The notes: a model not told the origin generated them from the letters alone. 64,000 bases of DNA from Rhodobacter sp. 24-YEA-8 (GCF_900105075.1 NZ_FNSK01000001.1:3321001-3385000), one strand, 5' to 3'; numbered from the stretch's first letter, positions 52,168 to 62,379 are shown. Translations and numbers: made by a program.

Positions 52168-52995
52168 GTGATCCCCGATCTTGCAACCCTGTTGCCGCTG
52201 GTGGCGCTTTTGTTCGTGGTCGGCGCGCTTGCCGGGATCATTGCCGGGCTTCTGGGCGTTGGTGGCGGCATCGTGCTGGTGCCGGCCTTCTTTTACGTCT
52301 TCACCGCGCTTGGCTATGGCGGGCCGCAGGTCATGCAGGTCTGCCTCGCGACCTCGCTGGCGACGATCATCTTCACCTCGATCCGTTCGGTCATGGCGCA
52401 TAACCGCAAGGGTGCTGTCGACTGGGAGGTGCTGAAGACCTGGGCGCCGGGGATTGTGATCGGCGCGATCCTTGGAATGCTGGCAGCAAGCCAGATGCGA
52501 TCAGACGCGCTTCAGGCGATTTTCGGCGTGCTGGGAATGGTCGTAGGGCTTTACATGGCCTTTGGCAGGCAAAGCTGGCGCATCGCCGATACGATGCCGA
52601 CCGGGCCGGTGCGTGCCGTGCAATCCTCGGTGCTGGGCTTTTTGTCCGTGCTGATGGGGATTGGCGGCGGATCCTTTGGCGTGCCGCTGATGACGCTTTA
52701 CGGGGTGCCGATCCACCGCGCGGTGGCGACGGCTTCGGGCTTTGGCATCACCATCGCGGTGCCGTCGGTGATCGGGTTCCTGCTCATGCCGCTGGACCCG
52801 GCCACGCGCCCGCCGCTGACGCTCGGCGCGGTGAACCTGCCGGCCTTCGTCGTGGTGATCGGCATCACCATGGTCACCACCAGCTATGGGGTGAAGCTGG
52901 CCCATGCGATGGACCCCAAGCCGCTGAAACGCATTTTCGCGGTCTTCCTGATCTTCGTCGCGGCCAATATGCTGCGCAAGGCGCTTGGCTGGTAA
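52168..52995 (+). CDS. TauE/SafE family sulfite/organosulfonate exporter-like protein
   Basis: 275 residues with about eight hydrophobic segments. The start codon is GTG (52168), with GAGGAGG five bases upstream. Two similar halves carry the family motifs AGIIAGLLGVGGGIVLVP (near 22-39) and FLSVLMGIGGGSFGVPLM (near 155-172). It probably exports sulfur oxyanions or organosulfur compounds, but family members have varied substrates. Confidence 0.88.
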   Translation: MIPDLATLLPLVALLFVVGALAGIIAGLLGVGGGIVLVPAFFYVFTALGYGGPQVMQVCLATSLATIIFTSIRSVMAHNRKGAVDWEVLKTWAPGIVIGAILGMLAASQMRSDALQAIFGVLGMVVGLYMAFGRQSWRIADTMPTGPVRAVQSSVLGFLSVLMGIGGGSFGVPLMTLYGVPIHRAVATASGFGITIAVPSVIGFLLMPLDPATRPPLTLGAVNLPAFVVVIGITMVTTSYGVKLAHAMDPKPLKRIFAVFLIFVAANMLRKALGW

Positions 52996-53067
52996 GGGCA
53001 GAAACCTTCCCCCCGGGGTAAGCTGCCGCATTGCCAGGCCCTTGCGGATCGGGCATCTTGCCGCCCG

Positions 53068-53421
53068 ATGACTCGGGACCTTATTCAGAAGCTGACCGGG
53101 GCGGTGACCGCCTGCCTCATGGTTCTTGCCATGACGGTAACGGCCTATGCGCATAAGGTGCCGGCGGGCGATGATCTCGCCATGCGCAATTTCATTATGG
53201 CGGGCGGCAATCTCAACGAGCTTTGCGGCGATGGTATCTTCGCGCCGGGCGACTGTCCGCTGTGCCGGCTGAGCGATACGGCCACGGTGCCCGAGCCGCC
53301 GGCGGGTCTGTCAGAAATCACCTATCGCTTTGTTCTGGCGCTGGAGCCGGTGCCTCCGGCCCCCATTCGCGCAGCGTTCGCCTGGTCGGTCCCCGAGGCG
53401 CGCGGCCCCCCATCCATCTGA
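53068..53421 (+). CDS. small secreted protein linked to copper chaperone
   Basis: 117 residues. A hydrophobic signal segment (about 10-28) ends near AYAHKV. The mature part has NELCGD and DCPLCRL, three cysteines that could bind metal or form a disulfide. Similar small proteins often precede PCuAC genes in Rhodobacterales, and DUF2946-like proteins have this layout; family membership is uncertain. It is probably in an operon with the chaperone gene 59 bp downstream. Confidence 0.68.
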   Translation: MTRDLIQKLTGAVTACLMVLAMTVTAYAHKVPAGDDLAMRNFIMAGGNLNELCGDGIFAPGDCPLCRLSDTATVPEPPAGLSEITYRFVLALEPVPPAPIRAAFAWSVPEARGPPSI

Positions 53422-53480
53422 GAGCGGATTTCTTGCCACCGGCAGATGCCGGTCACCCCTCTGATGGAAAACGGAACAGA

Positions 53481-53948
53481 ATGATGAAAATTCTCAGCGC
53501 GGCTCTGGCTGCAATCATGATCTCGGGCGCGGCTTTCGCACATGGCTTCAAGGGCGGCGATCTTGAAATCGGGCACCCCTATATCCCGACCCCGCCCGCT
53601 GTGGCGAAAACTGCGGGGGGCTTTCTCAGGATCACCAATACCGGGACCGAACCCGACCGGCTGATCGGGGTCGAAAGCGATCTGGCCGAAAAGACCGAAC
53701 TGCATGTGACAGAGCTGGATGCGAATGGCGTCACCACGATGAACCATGTGCCGGTGCTGGAAATCCCCGCCGGTGAGACCGTCGCGCTGGAACGCGGCGG
53801 CTATCACATCATGTTCATGGGGCTGAAGCAGAGCCTGAAAAAAGGCGAAATGGTTCCCGGCACCCTCGTCTTTGAACGGGCTGGCCGGATCGAGGTGGAA
53901 TTCTCGATCGACGAACCGAAAGAGGCCGAGGATCATACCGGTCACTGA
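53481..53948 (+). CDS. PCuAC-family periplasmic copper chaperone
   Basis: 155 residues. A signal peptide ends near AAFAHG. Copper-binding His/Met residues occur in TELHVTE, TTMNHV and GYHIMFMG, matching the H(M)-x10-M-x21-H-x-M pattern of the family. It delivers Cu(I) to cytochrome oxidase assembly. Tandem ATG codons at 53481 and 53484. The terminal DHTGH tail could add metal affinity. Confidence 0.92.
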   Translation: MMKILSAALAAIMISGAAFAHGFKGGDLEIGHPYIPTPPAVAKTAGGFLRITNTGTEPDRLIGVESDLAEKTELHVTELDANGVTTMNHVPVLEIPAGETVALERGGYHIMFMGLKQSLKKGEMVPGTLVFERAGRIEVEFSIDEPKEAEDHTGH

Positions 53949-53980
53949 CCGGAAGCCACGGATCGGCCCGGGCAAAAGAA

Positions 53981-54009
53981 AAAGGGCGGGTGCCATGCAC
54001 CCGCCCTTT
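53981..54009. terminator. bidirectional terminator between copper chaperone and lpdA
   Basis: A perfect 13-bp stem, AAAGGGCGGGTGC (53981-53993) with GCACCCGCCCTTT (53997-54009) and a 3-nt loop. On the minus strand it is followed by a T-rich run (TTTTTCTTTTG), fitting termination of the suc/lpd transcript. Confidence 0.88.
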
Positions 54010-54032
54010 ATCATCTGCGCAGAAGTGAGGGG

Positions 54033-55421
54033 TCAGGCGTGGATCGCGCCAAGACCGCAGGCCAGCGCCGCTTCGCGCACGGCTTCCGAATAGGTCGGGT
54101 GGGCGTGGCAGGTCAGCGCCAGATCCTGCGCCGAGGCGCCGAATTCCATCGCGACACAGACTTCATGGATCAGATCGCCGGCGCCCGGCCCGATGATATG
54201 GCAGCCGAGAATGCGATCGGTTTCCTTATCGGCCAGCAGCTTGACGAAACCATCGGCCTGGAACACGGCCTTGGCGCGGGCATTGCCCATGAAGGGGAAC
54301 TTGCCCACTTTATAAGCGCGGCCTTCTTCTTTCAGCTGCTCTTCGGTTTTGCCCACGCTGGCGACTTCGGGGGTCGAATAGACAACGCCGGGGATCACGC
54401 CGTAATTCACATGGCCCGCCTTGCCGGCGATAACCTCGGCGACCGCCATGCCCTCATCCTCGGCTTTATGGGCGAGCATCGGGCCCGGCACCGCGTCGCC
54501 AATGGCATAGATGCCCGGGACCGAGGTCTGCCAGTGGTCATCGACTTTGATCTGACCGCGCGGCAGCATCTCGACGCCGAGGGCTTCGAGGCCCAGCCCG
54601 TCGGTAAAGGGTTTACGCCCGGTGGCGACGAGGACGACATCGGCCTCGATCTCGCCGGCCGAATCGTCCTTCTTCAGTTTCCAGGCGACTTTCGCGCCTT
54701 TCTTCGTGCGCTCCACCACCTGGACGGCGGCGCCGAGCACGAATTTGAACCCTTGTTTCGTTAGGATCTTCTGGAAGCTTTTCGCAACTTCGGCATCCAT
54801 GCCGGGCGTGATCGCGTCGAGATATTCGACCACGGTCACTTCGGCGCCGAGACGGGCATAGACCGAGCCCATTTCCAGCCCGATGACGCCGGCGCCGATC
54901 ACGACCATGCTCTTCGGGATCTTCGGCAGCGCAAGCGCGCCGGTCGAGGTGACAATGACCTGTTCGTCGATGGTGATGCCCGGCAGAACGGAGGGCACCG
55001 AGCCGGTGGCGATGATGATGTTTTTCGCGTTATGGGTTTCATCGCCGACCTTGACCTGACCGGCGGCAGGGATCGAGCCCCAGCCCTTCAGCCAGGTGAT
55101 CTTGTTCTTTTTGAAGAGGAATTCGATCCCCTTCGTATTTCCGGTCACCACGTCATCCTTGTAGCGCAGCATCCGTTCCCAGTCGACTTTGGGATTGGCG
55201 CCCATCAGGCCCATTTTCTCAAAGTTCTCATGAACTTCGTGCAGCTGATGGGTGGCATTCAACAGCGCTTTCGACGGAATGCAGCCGATGTTCAGGCAGG
55301 TGCCGCCAAGGGTTTCGCGCCCTTCGACACAGGCGGTTTTCAGGCCAAGTTGTGCGGCATGGATCGCGGCCACATAGCCGCCTGGGCCGCCGCCGATCAC
55401 GATAACGTCGAAATCTGCCAT
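54033..55421 (-). CDS. lpdA: dihydrolipoyl dehydrogenase (E3)
   Basis: 462 residues. FAD-dependent E3 of the 2-oxoglutarate dehydrogenase complex. The FAD site is [20 protein letters not shown], the redox disulfide [16 protein letters not shown] (C-X4-C), the NAD site [19 protein letters not shown], and the C-terminal active-site His-Glu is in [14 protein letters not shown]. The ATG at 55419-55421 is chosen; an extension to 55475 is unlikely. It is the last gene of the suc run, after the MAPEG and small-protein genes. Confidence 0.96.
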   Translation of the reverse strand: MADFDVIVIGGGPGGYVAAIHAAQLGLKTACVEGRETLGGTCLNIGCIPSKALLNATHQLHEVHENFEKMGLMGANPKVDWERMLRYKDDVVTGNTKGIEFLFKKNKITWLKGWGSIPAAGQVKVGDETHNAKNIIIATGSVPSVLPGITIDEQVIVTSTGALALPKIPKSMVVIGAGVIGLEMGSVYARLGAEVTVVEYLDAITPGMDAEVAKSFQKILTKQGFKFVLGAAVQVVERTKKGAKVAWKLKKDDSAGEIEADVVLVATGRKPFTDGLGLEALGVEMLPRGQIKVDDHWQTSVPGIYAIGDAVPGPMLAHKAEDEGMAVAEVIAGKAGHVNYGVIPGVVYSTPEVASVGKTEEQLKEEGRAYKVGKFPFMGNARAKAVFQADGFVKLLADKETDRILGCHIIGPGAGDLIHEVCVAMEFGASAQDLALTCHAHPTYSEAVREAALACGLGAIHA

Positions 55422-55510
55422 AGGTGGTTTCCTTGTGCTGGCGGAAAGCCGGGGCTGCCTGCCCCAGGCGAACATCGGTTTACCTGAACCGGTGGCGCAA
55501 ACGATCCTCG

Positions 55511-55541
55511 CGCCCCGGAGATATTTGTAGGCGGGTGAAAG
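55511..55541. repeat. GATATTT-type dispersed motif
   Basis: CGCCCCGGAGATATTTGTAG followed by GCGGGTGAAAG, 90 bp upstream of lpdA. It resembles the motifs at 24071 and 42771. Confidence 0.45.
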
Positions 55542-55634
55542 TCAGGCCAGGATCTGGATCAGCAGGGCGATCAGCGAGACCGGGTCAGAGCTTCCGAAGA
55601 AAAAGAGGAACGGGGGGGAGGCGACTTCCTGCAT
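55542..55634 (-). CDS. possible 30-residue hydrophobic micro-protein
   Basis: A frame of 31 codons starting at ATG 55632-55634, 10 bp after the MAPEG stop. The product is mostly hydrophobic (SPPFLFFFGSSDPVSLIALL), with no clear ribosome site (GAAAG only). It could be a small membrane peptide or chance. No family recognised. Confidence 0.35.
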   Translation of the reverse strand: MQEVASPPFLFFFGSSDPVSLIALLIQILA

Positions 55635-55644
55635 GGATGCGCTT

Positions 55645-56052
55645 TCACAAAGGGGCGGGGCCGAACAGGGCGACCCCGGCAAGCGTAAGCGTGGCAATCA
55701 GGCCGGCCAGCCAGATGAGCGAGCGCCAGGGCGCAAGGCCAAGCCCGTAAGCCGGGATATAGAGGATGCGGGCGGCGACATAGATCCAGGCGGCGGTGGC
55801 GGTCAGCGGCGAGGTCTTGCCCGCCAGCACCAGGATGAGCACCACAGGCGCGAACATCGCCAGCCCCTCGAACCCGTTTGTGACCGCGCGGCGCAACCGT
55901 CCCAGCAGCGGCGACATGTCCACCGGCTGATCGCGCGGGCCGGCATTGTAGCGCGGCCCGAGTTCGCGGTTCATCTGCGCCCCGGCAATACCGATGGCCA
56001 CAACCTGCAGCAGCACGGCACATGTCAGGGCGCTGAGTTCGGGTGCCATCAT
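55645..56052 (-). CDS. MAPEG-family membrane protein
   Basis: 135 residues, four predicted helices (about 5-20, 58-78, 82-102, 108-128). The pattern LGRLRRAVTNGFEGLAMFAPVV and AARILYIPAYGLGLAPWRSL is typical of bacterial MAPEG-like proteins (membrane-associated eicosanoid/glutathione metabolism fold). Catalytic role unknown. Its start (ATG 56050-56052 or 56047-56049) overlaps the stop of the 72-codon gene upstream. Confidence 0.82.
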   Translation of the reverse strand: MMAPELSALTCAVLLQVVAIGIAGAQMNRELGPRYNAGPRDQPVDMSPLLGRLRRAVTNGFEGLAMFAPVVLILVLAGKTSPLTATAAWIYVAARILYIPAYGLGLAPWRSLIWLAGLIATLTLAGVALFGPAPL

Positions 56053-56267
56053 GCTGTCCTGATGAATTCTGCCGAGGTGACATGGCCAAGCGCCTGCTGC
56101 GCCTTGAGCCATTCCCGGGCGGCGGTGGGATCATTGACCGAAAACAGGAAAAGGCGGCTGCCATCATTGCCTGCCCAGATCTGCAACTGGGTCAGCCCGG
56201 TATCACCGAAGGCAGGGTCATGCCCGGAAAAGCTCGCAAGGCCGGTGCGGACGAGGACTTGTTCCAT
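56049..56267 (-). CDS. small protein of unknown function in the suc run
   Basis: 72 residues, no signal or membrane segment. The sequence (TGLTQLQIWAGNDGSRLFLF, then SVNDPTAAREWLKAQQALGH) suggests a compact alpha/beta domain. ATG at 56265-56267. It is coupled to the MAPEG gene by overlap and lies 115 bp after sucB. No family recognised. Confidence 0.65.
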   Translation of the reverse strand: MEQVLVRTGLASFSGHDPAFGDTGLTQLQIWAGNDGSRLFLFSVNDPTAAREWLKAQQALGHVTSAEFIRTA

Positions 56268-56382
56268 TCTTGATCTCCATTCCCGAAAATGACGGCGTTG
56301 TGCCGAACGTGCTCAGGTATAGCGGGCAGAGCCGGGATCGGTTCCGCCCGCCGCAAGAGGATTATGCGGAGCCTGGCCCGGA

Positions 56383-57603
56383 TCAGAGATCCATCAGCAG
56401 ACGGCGCGGGTCTTCCAGCGCCTCTTTGACGCGGACGAGGAAGGTCACGGCGCCTTTGCCGTCGACGATGCGGTGATCATAGCTCAGCGCCAGATACATC
56501 ATCGGGCGGATCACGATCTGGCCGCCGACCACGACCGGGCGGTCCTGGATCTTATGCATACCGAGGATCCCGGATTGCGGCGGGTTCAGGATCGGCGAGG
56601 ACATCAGCGAGCCATAGACGCCGCCATTCGAGATGGTGAAAGAGCCGCCCTGCATCTCTGCCATGGTCAGCTTGCCGTCACGGGCACGCAGGCCAAGCTC
56701 GGCGATCTTTTTCTCGATCGCGGCAAAGCCCATCTGATCGGCGTCGCGCACCACCGGCACCACGAGACCAGAGGGCGTCCCGACCGCCACGCCCATATGG
56801 ACGTAGTTTTTGTAGACGACATCGGTGCCGTCGATCTCGGCATTGACCTCGGGCACTTCTTTCAGCGCATGGGTGCAGGCCTTGACGAAGAAGGACATGA
56901 AGCCAAGCTTGACGCCGTGCTTCTTCTCGAACTGATCCTTGTATTCGTTCCGCAGCTGCATGATCCCCGACATATCCACCTCATTATAGGTGGTCAGCAT
57001 GGCGGCGGTGTTCTGCGCGTCTTTCAGGCGGCGCGCGATGGTCTGGCGCAGGCGGGTCATCTTGACGCGCTCTTCACGGGCGGCGTCATCGGCGGGCACA
57101 GGCGCGCGCGGGATCGCGGCGGGGGTCGGGGCAGGCGCGACAGCGGCAGCGGCAGCCCCCGGGGCACCGGCCACGGCACGTGCCACGTCTTCTTTCATCA
57201 CGCGGCCATCCTTGCCGGAGGCCTGGACCTGGTCGCGGGTGAGCCCGGCTTCGGCCATGGCCTTCTTGGCCGAGGGCGCATCTTCGACATCCTTGCCGGC
57301 CGGGGCGGCAGCTGCGGTTTTCGGGGCCTCGACTTTGGCGGCAGGTGCTGCGGGCGCGGCACCAGCTGCGCCTTCGCTTACGATGGCGAGACGGGCATTG
57401 GCGGCGACGGTTTCACCTTCCTGGGCGATGATCTCGACCAGAACGCCGGCGACGGGCGAGGGCACCTCGACCGAAACCTTGTCGGTTTCGAGTTCGCAAA
57501 GCATCTCGTCCTGGGCCACCGTGTCACCGACCTTTTTGAACCAGGTGGAAACGGTTGCCTCGGACACGGATTCGCCGAGTGCGGGGACCATTACGTCAGT
57601 CAT
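56383..57603 (-). CDS. sucB: dihydrolipoamide succinyltransferase (E2 of 2-oxoglutarate dehydrogenase)
   Basis: 406 residues. One lipoyl domain (residues 1-77, lipoyl-Lys in [11 protein letters not shown]), an Ala/Pro linker, a peripheral subunit-binding domain (about 105-145, [20 protein letters not shown]), a second linker and the catalytic core with [13 protein letters not shown] (His-x3-Asp) near the C-terminus. Transfers the succinyl group to CoA. ATG at 57601-57603; it follows sucA by 83 bp with a stem-loop between. Confidence 0.96.
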   Translation of the reverse strand: MTDVMVPALGESVSEATVSTWFKKVGDTVAQDEMLCELETDKVSVEVPSPVAGVLVEIIAQEGETVAANARLAIVSEGAAGAAPAAPAAKVEAPKTAAAAPAGKDVEDAPSAKKAMAEAGLTRDQVQASGKDGRVMKEDVARAVAGAPGAAAAAVAPAPTPAAIPRAPVPADDAAREERVKMTRLRQTIARRLKDAQNTAAMLTTYNEVDMSGIMQLRNEYKDQFEKKHGVKLGFMSFFVKACTHALKEVPEVNAEIDGTDVVYKNYVHMGVAVGTPSGLVVPVVRDADQMGFAAIEKKIAELGLRARDGKLTMAEMQGGSFTISNGGVYGSLMSSPILNPPQSGILGMHKIQDRPVVVGGQIVIRPMMYLALSYDHRIVDGKGAVTFLVRVKEALEDPRRLLMDL

Positions 57604-57654
57604 CTTCTCAACTCCTTAGCCCCCGGGGTCTGGCGGGCATCAGTCAGATTTCGA

Positions 57655-57685
57655 TTTCCCCGCGCGCGGCCCGCGCGGGGGGAAA
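57655..57685. other. stem-loop between sucA and sucB
   Basis: TTTCCCCGCGCG pairs with CGCGCGGGG...AAA (two extra G form a bulge). There is no T-run on the minus strand, so it is more likely an mRNA-processing or stability structure than a terminator. Confidence 0.45.
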
Positions 57686-57686
57686 C

Positions 57687-60650
57687 TCATTCAGCAAGCG
57701 CGGCGGCGACCAGAGCGGTCTGTTCGGCTTTGTGGCGGGAGGCCAGACCGGTCGCGGGCGAGGCCGAGGCCACGCGGCCCGCATAGGACACGCGGGTCGT
57801 GGTGCCGCGCACGCGGGTCAGCAGCTGCTCCAGCTCCGGCTCGATAAAGGACCAGGCGCCCTGGTTCTTCGGCTCTTCCTGGCACCAGACGAAATCGGCA
57901 TTGGCGAAACGTGCCAGTTCGATCTGCAGGGCCACGGTCGGGACCGGGTAGATCTGTTCCAGGCGCAGCAGATAGACGTCATCAAGACCGCGCGCATCGC
58001 GTTCCGCGAGCAGGTCATAATAGACCTTGCCCGACGAGATCACCACGCGGCGGATCTTGTCATCGGCCTGCAGTTTCGTTTCCGAATTGCCCTTCTGCGC
58101 GTCATCCCAGAGGACGCGGTGGAAGGTCGAGCCATCGGTGAAATCTTCGGCCTTCGAGATCGCCATCGGATGACGCAGCAGCGATTTCGGCGTCATCAGG
58201 ATCAGCGGCTTTCTGAAATCGCGATGCAGCTGGCGGCGCAGGATGTGGAAATAGTTCGCGGGCGTGGTGCAGTTCGCGACGATCCAGTTTTCCTCGGCCG
58301 AAAGCTGGAGGAAGCGTTCCAGACGCGCGGAGGAGTGTTCCGGCCCCTGGCCCTCGAACCCATGCGGCAAGAGCACCACAAGGCCCGACATCCGCAGCCA
58401 TTTCGATTCGCCCGAATTTACGAACTGGTCGAACATGATCTGCGCGCCATTGGCGAAATCGCCGAATTGCGCCTCCCAGAGCGTCAGGGCGTTCGGCTCT
58501 GACAGCGAGTACCCATATTCAAAGCCCAGGACCGCATATTCCGAGAGCATCGAGTCGATGACCTCATAGCGGGCCTGGCCAGCGCGGATATGGTTCAGCG
58601 GGTAGTGACGCTCTTCGGTCGTCTGATCGACGATGCCGGAATGGCGCTGCGAGAAGGTGCCGCGGGTACAATCCTGACCCGAAAGCCGGACCGGGAAGCC
58701 CTCGACCTGGAGCGAGCCAAAGGCAAGCGCCTCGGCGGTGGCCCAGTCAAAGCCCTCGCCGGTCTCGAACATCTTCTTCTTGGCCTCGAACAGGCGCGTG
58801 ATCGTCTTATGGGCGTCAAAGCCCTCGGGCAGGCGGGTCAGCGCTGTGCCGATCTCCTGGAAGGTCTCGGGTTTGATCCAGGTCTCGCCGCGCTGGTAAT
58901 TGTCGGCACCAGGCCGGCTCATGGATTTCCAGCGCCCGTCCAGCCAGTCGGCCTTGTTGGGCTTATACTCCTTACCGGCCTCGAATTCTTCATTCAGATG
59001 GGCCTGGAAGGCGGCTTTCATATCCTCGATCTCACCCTCGGGGATGAGGCCGTCTTTCACCAGCCGCTCGGTATAAAGCTGCAAAGTGGTCTTCTGTTTG
59101 CGGATGTTTTTATACATCGCCGGGTTGGTGAACATCGGCTCGTCGCCTTCGTTGTGACCAAAGCGGCGGTAGCAGAAGATGTCCAGAACCACGTCCTTGT
59201 GGAACTTCTGGCGGAATTCGGTCGCGATGCGCGCGGCATGGACCACGGCCTCGGGGTCATCCCCGTTGACGTGGAAGATCGGCGCCTCGACCATCAGCGC
59301 GATATCGGTCGGATAGGGCGAGGTGCGCGAGAAATGCGGCGCCGTGGTAAACCCGATCTGGTTGTTCACGATAATATGGATACAGCCGCCGGTGCGGTGG
59401 CCACGGATACCGGAAAGTTGGAGGCATTCCGCCACCACGCCCTGGCCCGCGAAAGCCGCGTCGCCATGGAGGAGGATCGGCAGCACGGCCACACGTTCTG
59501 CCACATCATTCAGCTGGTCTTGCTTGGCGCGGACCTTGCCGAGGACGACCGGGTTCACGGCCTCCAGGTGCGAGGGGTTCGCGGTCAGCGAGAGGTGGAC
59601 GGTGTTGCCGTCAAACGTCCGGTCCGAGGAGGCACCGAGGTGATATTTCACATCGCCCGAGCCGTCGACATCTTCGGGCTTGAAGCTGCCGCCCTGGAAT
59701 TCGTTGAAGATGGCGCGGTAGGGTTTCGCCAGCACATTGGCGAGAATGTTCAGACGTCCCCGATGCGGCATGCCGATGACAATGTCTTTCACACCCAGCT
59801 GACCACCGCGCTTGATGATCTGCTCCATCGCGGGGATCAGCGCCTCGCCGCCATCAAGGCCGAAGCGCTTGGTCCCCATATATTTCACATGGAGGAATTT
59901 CTCATAGCCCTCGGCCTCGACCAGCTTATTGAGGATGGCGCGGCGGCCCTCGCGGGTGAAGGCGATTTCTTTGCCGTAACCCTCGATCCGCTCTTTCAGC
60001 CAGGCCGATTCCTCTGGGTTCGAGATATGCATGTATTGCAGCGCGAAAGTGCCACAATAGGTGCGTTTCAGGATGTCGGTGATCTGGCGCATCGAGGCAT
60101 GGGTCAGCCCGAGCACATTGTCGAGGAAGATCGGGCGGTCGAGATCAGCCTCGGAGAACCCGTAAGAGGCCGGGTCAAGCTCGGGATGGTTGCTCTCATC
60201 GCGCATGTTCAGCGGGTCGAGATCGGCGGCGAGGTGGCCGCGGATCCGGTAGGCGCGGATGATCATCAGCGCGCGGATCGAGTCGATCACGGCGCGTTGC
60301 AACTGGGCCTCGGTCAGATTGACGCCCTGATCCTGCGCCTTGGCCGCGATTTTTGATCCCGCAGCATTCGCGTCTTTCGCCTGAGGCGCCGGCCATTCGC
60401 CGGTCAGCGCGGCGGTCAGATCGTCCACCGGCTGCGGCGGCCAGTCGGCGCGCGCCCAGGACGGGCCGGCGGCGGCCTTTCTCGCATCGGCCTCGCTGTC
60501 ACCAAGCGCGCGGAAGAATTCCGCCCAGGCGGCATCGACCGAATTCGGGTCAGCCGCATAACGCGCCTGAAGCTGGTCGACATAATCGGCATTGGCCCCG
60601 TCGAGGAAGGACGAGGCGTTGAAGGCAGCGGTCGGAGACTGGTCGGTCAT
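57687..60650 (-). CDS. sucA: 2-oxoglutarate dehydrogenase E1
   Basis: 987 residues (E. coli 933). Thiamine-diphosphate-dependent decarboxylase that starts the 2-oxoglutarate dehydrogenase reaction. An N-terminal E2-binding helix (SFLDGANADYVDQLQARY), then the substrate/ThDP region (VIGMPHRGRLNILANVL, GDAAFAGQGVVAECLQLSG), the ThDP-binding RRFGHNEGDEP and the transketolase-like C-terminal domain (LPHGFEGQGPEHSSARLERF). The ATG at 60648-60650 is chosen over a frame start at 60689. Confidence 0.97.
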   Translation of the reverse strand: MTDQSPTAAFNASSFLDGANADYVDQLQARYAADPNSVDAAWAEFFRALGDSEADARKAAAGPSWARADWPPQPVDDLTAALTGEWPAPQAKDANAAGSKIAAKAQDQGVNLTEAQLQRAVIDSIRALMIIRAYRIRGHLAADLDPLNMRDESNHPELDPASYGFSEADLDRPIFLDNVLGLTHASMRQITDILKRTYCGTFALQYMHISNPEESAWLKERIEGYGKEIAFTREGRRAILNKLVEAEGYEKFLHVKYMGTKRFGLDGGEALIPAMEQIIKRGGQLGVKDIVIGMPHRGRLNILANVLAKPYRAIFNEFQGGSFKPEDVDGSGDVKYHLGASSDRTFDGNTVHLSLTANPSHLEAVNPVVLGKVRAKQDQLNDVAERVAVLPILLHGDAAFAGQGVVAECLQLSGIRGHRTGGCIHIIVNNQIGFTTAPHFSRTSPYPTDIALMVEAPIFHVNGDDPEAVVHAARIATEFRQKFHKDVVLDIFCYRRFGHNEGDEPMFTNPAMYKNIRKQKTTLQLYTERLVKDGLIPEGEIEDMKAAFQAHLNEEFEAGKEYKPNKADWLDGRWKSMSRPGADNYQRGETWIKPETFQEIGTALTRLPEGFDAHKTITRLFEAKKKMFETGEGFDWATAEALAFGSLQVEGFPVRLSGQDCTRGTFSQRHSGIVDQTTEERHYPLNHIRAGQARYEVIDSMLSEYAVLGFEYGYSLSEPNALTLWEAQFGDFANGAQIMFDQFVNSGESKWLRMSGLVVLLPHGFEGQGPEHSSARLERFLQLSAEENWIVANCTTPANYFHILRRQLHRDFRKPLILMTPKSLLRHPMAISKAEDFTDGSTFHRVLWDDAQKGNSETKLQADDKIRRVVISSGKVYYDLLAERDARGLDDVYLLRLEQIYPVPTVALQIELARFANADFVWCQEEPKNQGAWSFIEPELEQLLTRVRGTTTRVSYAGRVASASPATGLASRHKAEQTALVAAALAE

Positions 60651-60702
60651 GGCAGGATCCTCGATCCCAGGGACAACAAGGGGTGACAACGGGGCATGAC
60701 AG

Positions 60703-61392
60703 CTACGCCCCGGCGGGTTTTGGAAAGCTGGTGAATACGAGCAGCGTCAGATTGCCCTTCGCTGTCGCGGTTGCGCCCTCGGGGCGCGGCAGTTCATTCC
60801 AGTCAAAGAAAACCGGGGTTTTCTCATCGAGCATGAAAACATCGACAGCATGAATGAAAGCCGACCAGGCGGGCGCCGGGCCTGGCCCCGCATCGGCCTG
60901 GGAAAGCCTGTCTGAGATGTCCTGAATTGCGGTTCCCGCGAATAAGCACGAGGCGGCAACCGTATCGGCCGTTTCGGTCACGAAAACCGCGGCGGCGTCA
61001 TCGCCGCGCATGAGAAAAACAGCATCCTCGAAGTAGGGAGGGAAGCGATCGCCCTGAAAGGCCAATCCCGTCAGATCGCTGTTCTCGCCGAACAGTTTTT
61101 CATAGGCATCCGTGGTCATGGACGCACCGTTCAGGAAGGCCGAGACGCGCATCTTTTCGATAATCTGCCGCTGCGCGCGGGCGCGATTGTCCCCATCGGC
61201 ATCTGACCAGCCTTCCCGACGCAGCGCGGCAGCATAGGCCTCGGCGCTGTCGCTGATCATGACGCAAGGTTTGCCCAGAGGTGCGATATCCCCAAAGGCA
61301 ATTTCTGCGGCACTGATATCAGACGCCGTAAGGGCGGCGCTGAAAAGCGCCACCCCGGGCAGTGTCAGGAAGGTCTGTCGCCAGATGGCCAC
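60703..61392 (-). CDS. secreted protein of unknown function between sucD and sucA
   Basis: 229 residues beginning with GTG (61390-61392), AAGGG nine bases upstream within the end of sucD. A signal peptide ends near ISAAEIAF. The mature part is acidic with two cysteines (GKPCVMIS, AASCLFAG), and its segment AYAAALRREGWSDADG resembles the AGW-type segments of the proteins at 62703 and 63224. No known domain. It is in the suc operon between sucD and sucA. Confidence 0.65.
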   Translation of the reverse strand: MAIWRQTFLTLPGVALFSAALTASDISAAEIAFGDIAPLGKPCVMISDSAEAYAAALRREGWSDADGDNRARAQRQIIEKMRVSAFLNGASMTTDAYEKLFGENSDLTGLAFQGDRFPPYFEDAVFLMRGDDAAAVFVTETADTVAASCLFAGTAIQDISDRLSQADAGPGPAPAWSAFIHAVDVFMLDEKTPVFFDWNELPRPEGATATAKGNLTLLVFTSFPKPAGA

Positions 61393-61397
61393 GTCAC

Positions 61398-62282
61398 TCA
61401 GCCCTTGATCGCTTTCAGCACGGCTTCGCCCAGCGTTGCGGGGCTGTCTGCCACCACGATGCCTGCGCTCAGCATGGCTTCGATTTTCGATTCCGCATCG
61501 CCCTTGCCGCCTGCCACGATGGCACCGGCATGGCCCATGCGGCGGCCCGGAGGGGCGGTGCGCCCCGCGATGAAGCCGGCGGTCGGCTTCCAGCGGCCTT
61601 TTTTCTTCTCGTCTGCCAGGAATTGCGCAGCCTCTTCCTCGGCAGAGCCGCCGATTTCGCCGATCATGATGATCGAATGGGTCTCAGGATCCGCGAGGAA
61701 CATTTCCAAAACATCAATATGCTCGGTGCCCTTGATCGGGTCGCCGCCGATGCCGACAGCCGAAGACTGGCCGAGGCCGACATCGGTGGTCTGCTTCACC
61801 GCTTCATAGGTAAGCGTGCCCGAACGCGAAACAACACCGACCGAGCCGACCGAGAAGATATTCCCGGGCATGATGCCGATTTTGCATTGCGACGGCGTCA
61901 TGACGCCGGGGCAGTTCGGCCCGATCAGGCGCGATTTTGAATTAATCAGCGCGCGCTTGACCTTCATCATGTCGAGAACCGGGATGCCCTCGGTGATCGC
62001 GACGATCAGCGGGATCTCGGCATCGATGGCCTCGAGGATCGAATCTGCTGCGAAGGGCGGCGGCACATAGATCACGGTTGCATCGGCGCCGGTCTTTTCG
62101 ACCGCATCATGCACCGAGTCGAAAACCGGCAGGCCGAGATGGCTTGATCCACCTTTGCCCGGGGTCACACCGCCGACCATTTTCGTGCCATAGGCAATCG
62201 CCTGCTCGGTGTGGAAGGTGCCCTGCGAGCCGGTGATGCCCTGGCAGATGACCTTGGTGGTATTGTTGATCAGAACGGCCAT
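61398..62282 (-). CDS. sucD: succinyl-CoA synthetase alpha subunit
   Basis: 294 residues. The CoA-binding N-terminus ([20 protein letters not shown]), the [20 protein letters not shown] CoA contacts, [12 protein letters not shown], and the phosphorylated His in [18 protein letters not shown] (His near 251) are all present. Forms the heterotetramer with SucC and conserves energy as ATP or GTP. In most genomes sucC and sucD are adjacent; here three small exported-protein genes lie between them. Confidence 0.96.
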   Translation of the reverse strand: MAVLINNTTKVICQGITGSQGTFHTEQAIAYGTKMVGGVTPGKGGSSHLGLPVFDSVHDAVEKTGADATVIYVPPPFAADSILEAIDAEIPLIVAITEGIPVLDMMKVKRALINSKSRLIGPNCPGVMTPSQCKIGIMPGNIFSVGSVGVVSRSGTLTYEAVKQTTDVGLGQSSAVGIGGDPIKGTEHIDVLEMFLADPETHSIIMIGEIGGSAEEEAAQFLADEKKKGRWKPTAGFIAGRTAPPGRRMGHAGAIVAGGKGDAESKIEAMLSAGIVVADSPATLGEAVLKAIKG

Positions 62283-62379
62283 CCGGGCCTCCTTGAAGGT
62301 AACTTTTTGCAGATGTCGGCCTGGACGGGCCAGGATGACGCATGTTCTTCGCCTTTGCCCGACCCGCCTGAGGCCGGGA

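Noticed and set aside
58590..60356. 588-codon plus-strand open frame
   Set aside because: Antisense of sucA, whose motifs are unambiguous on the other strand.
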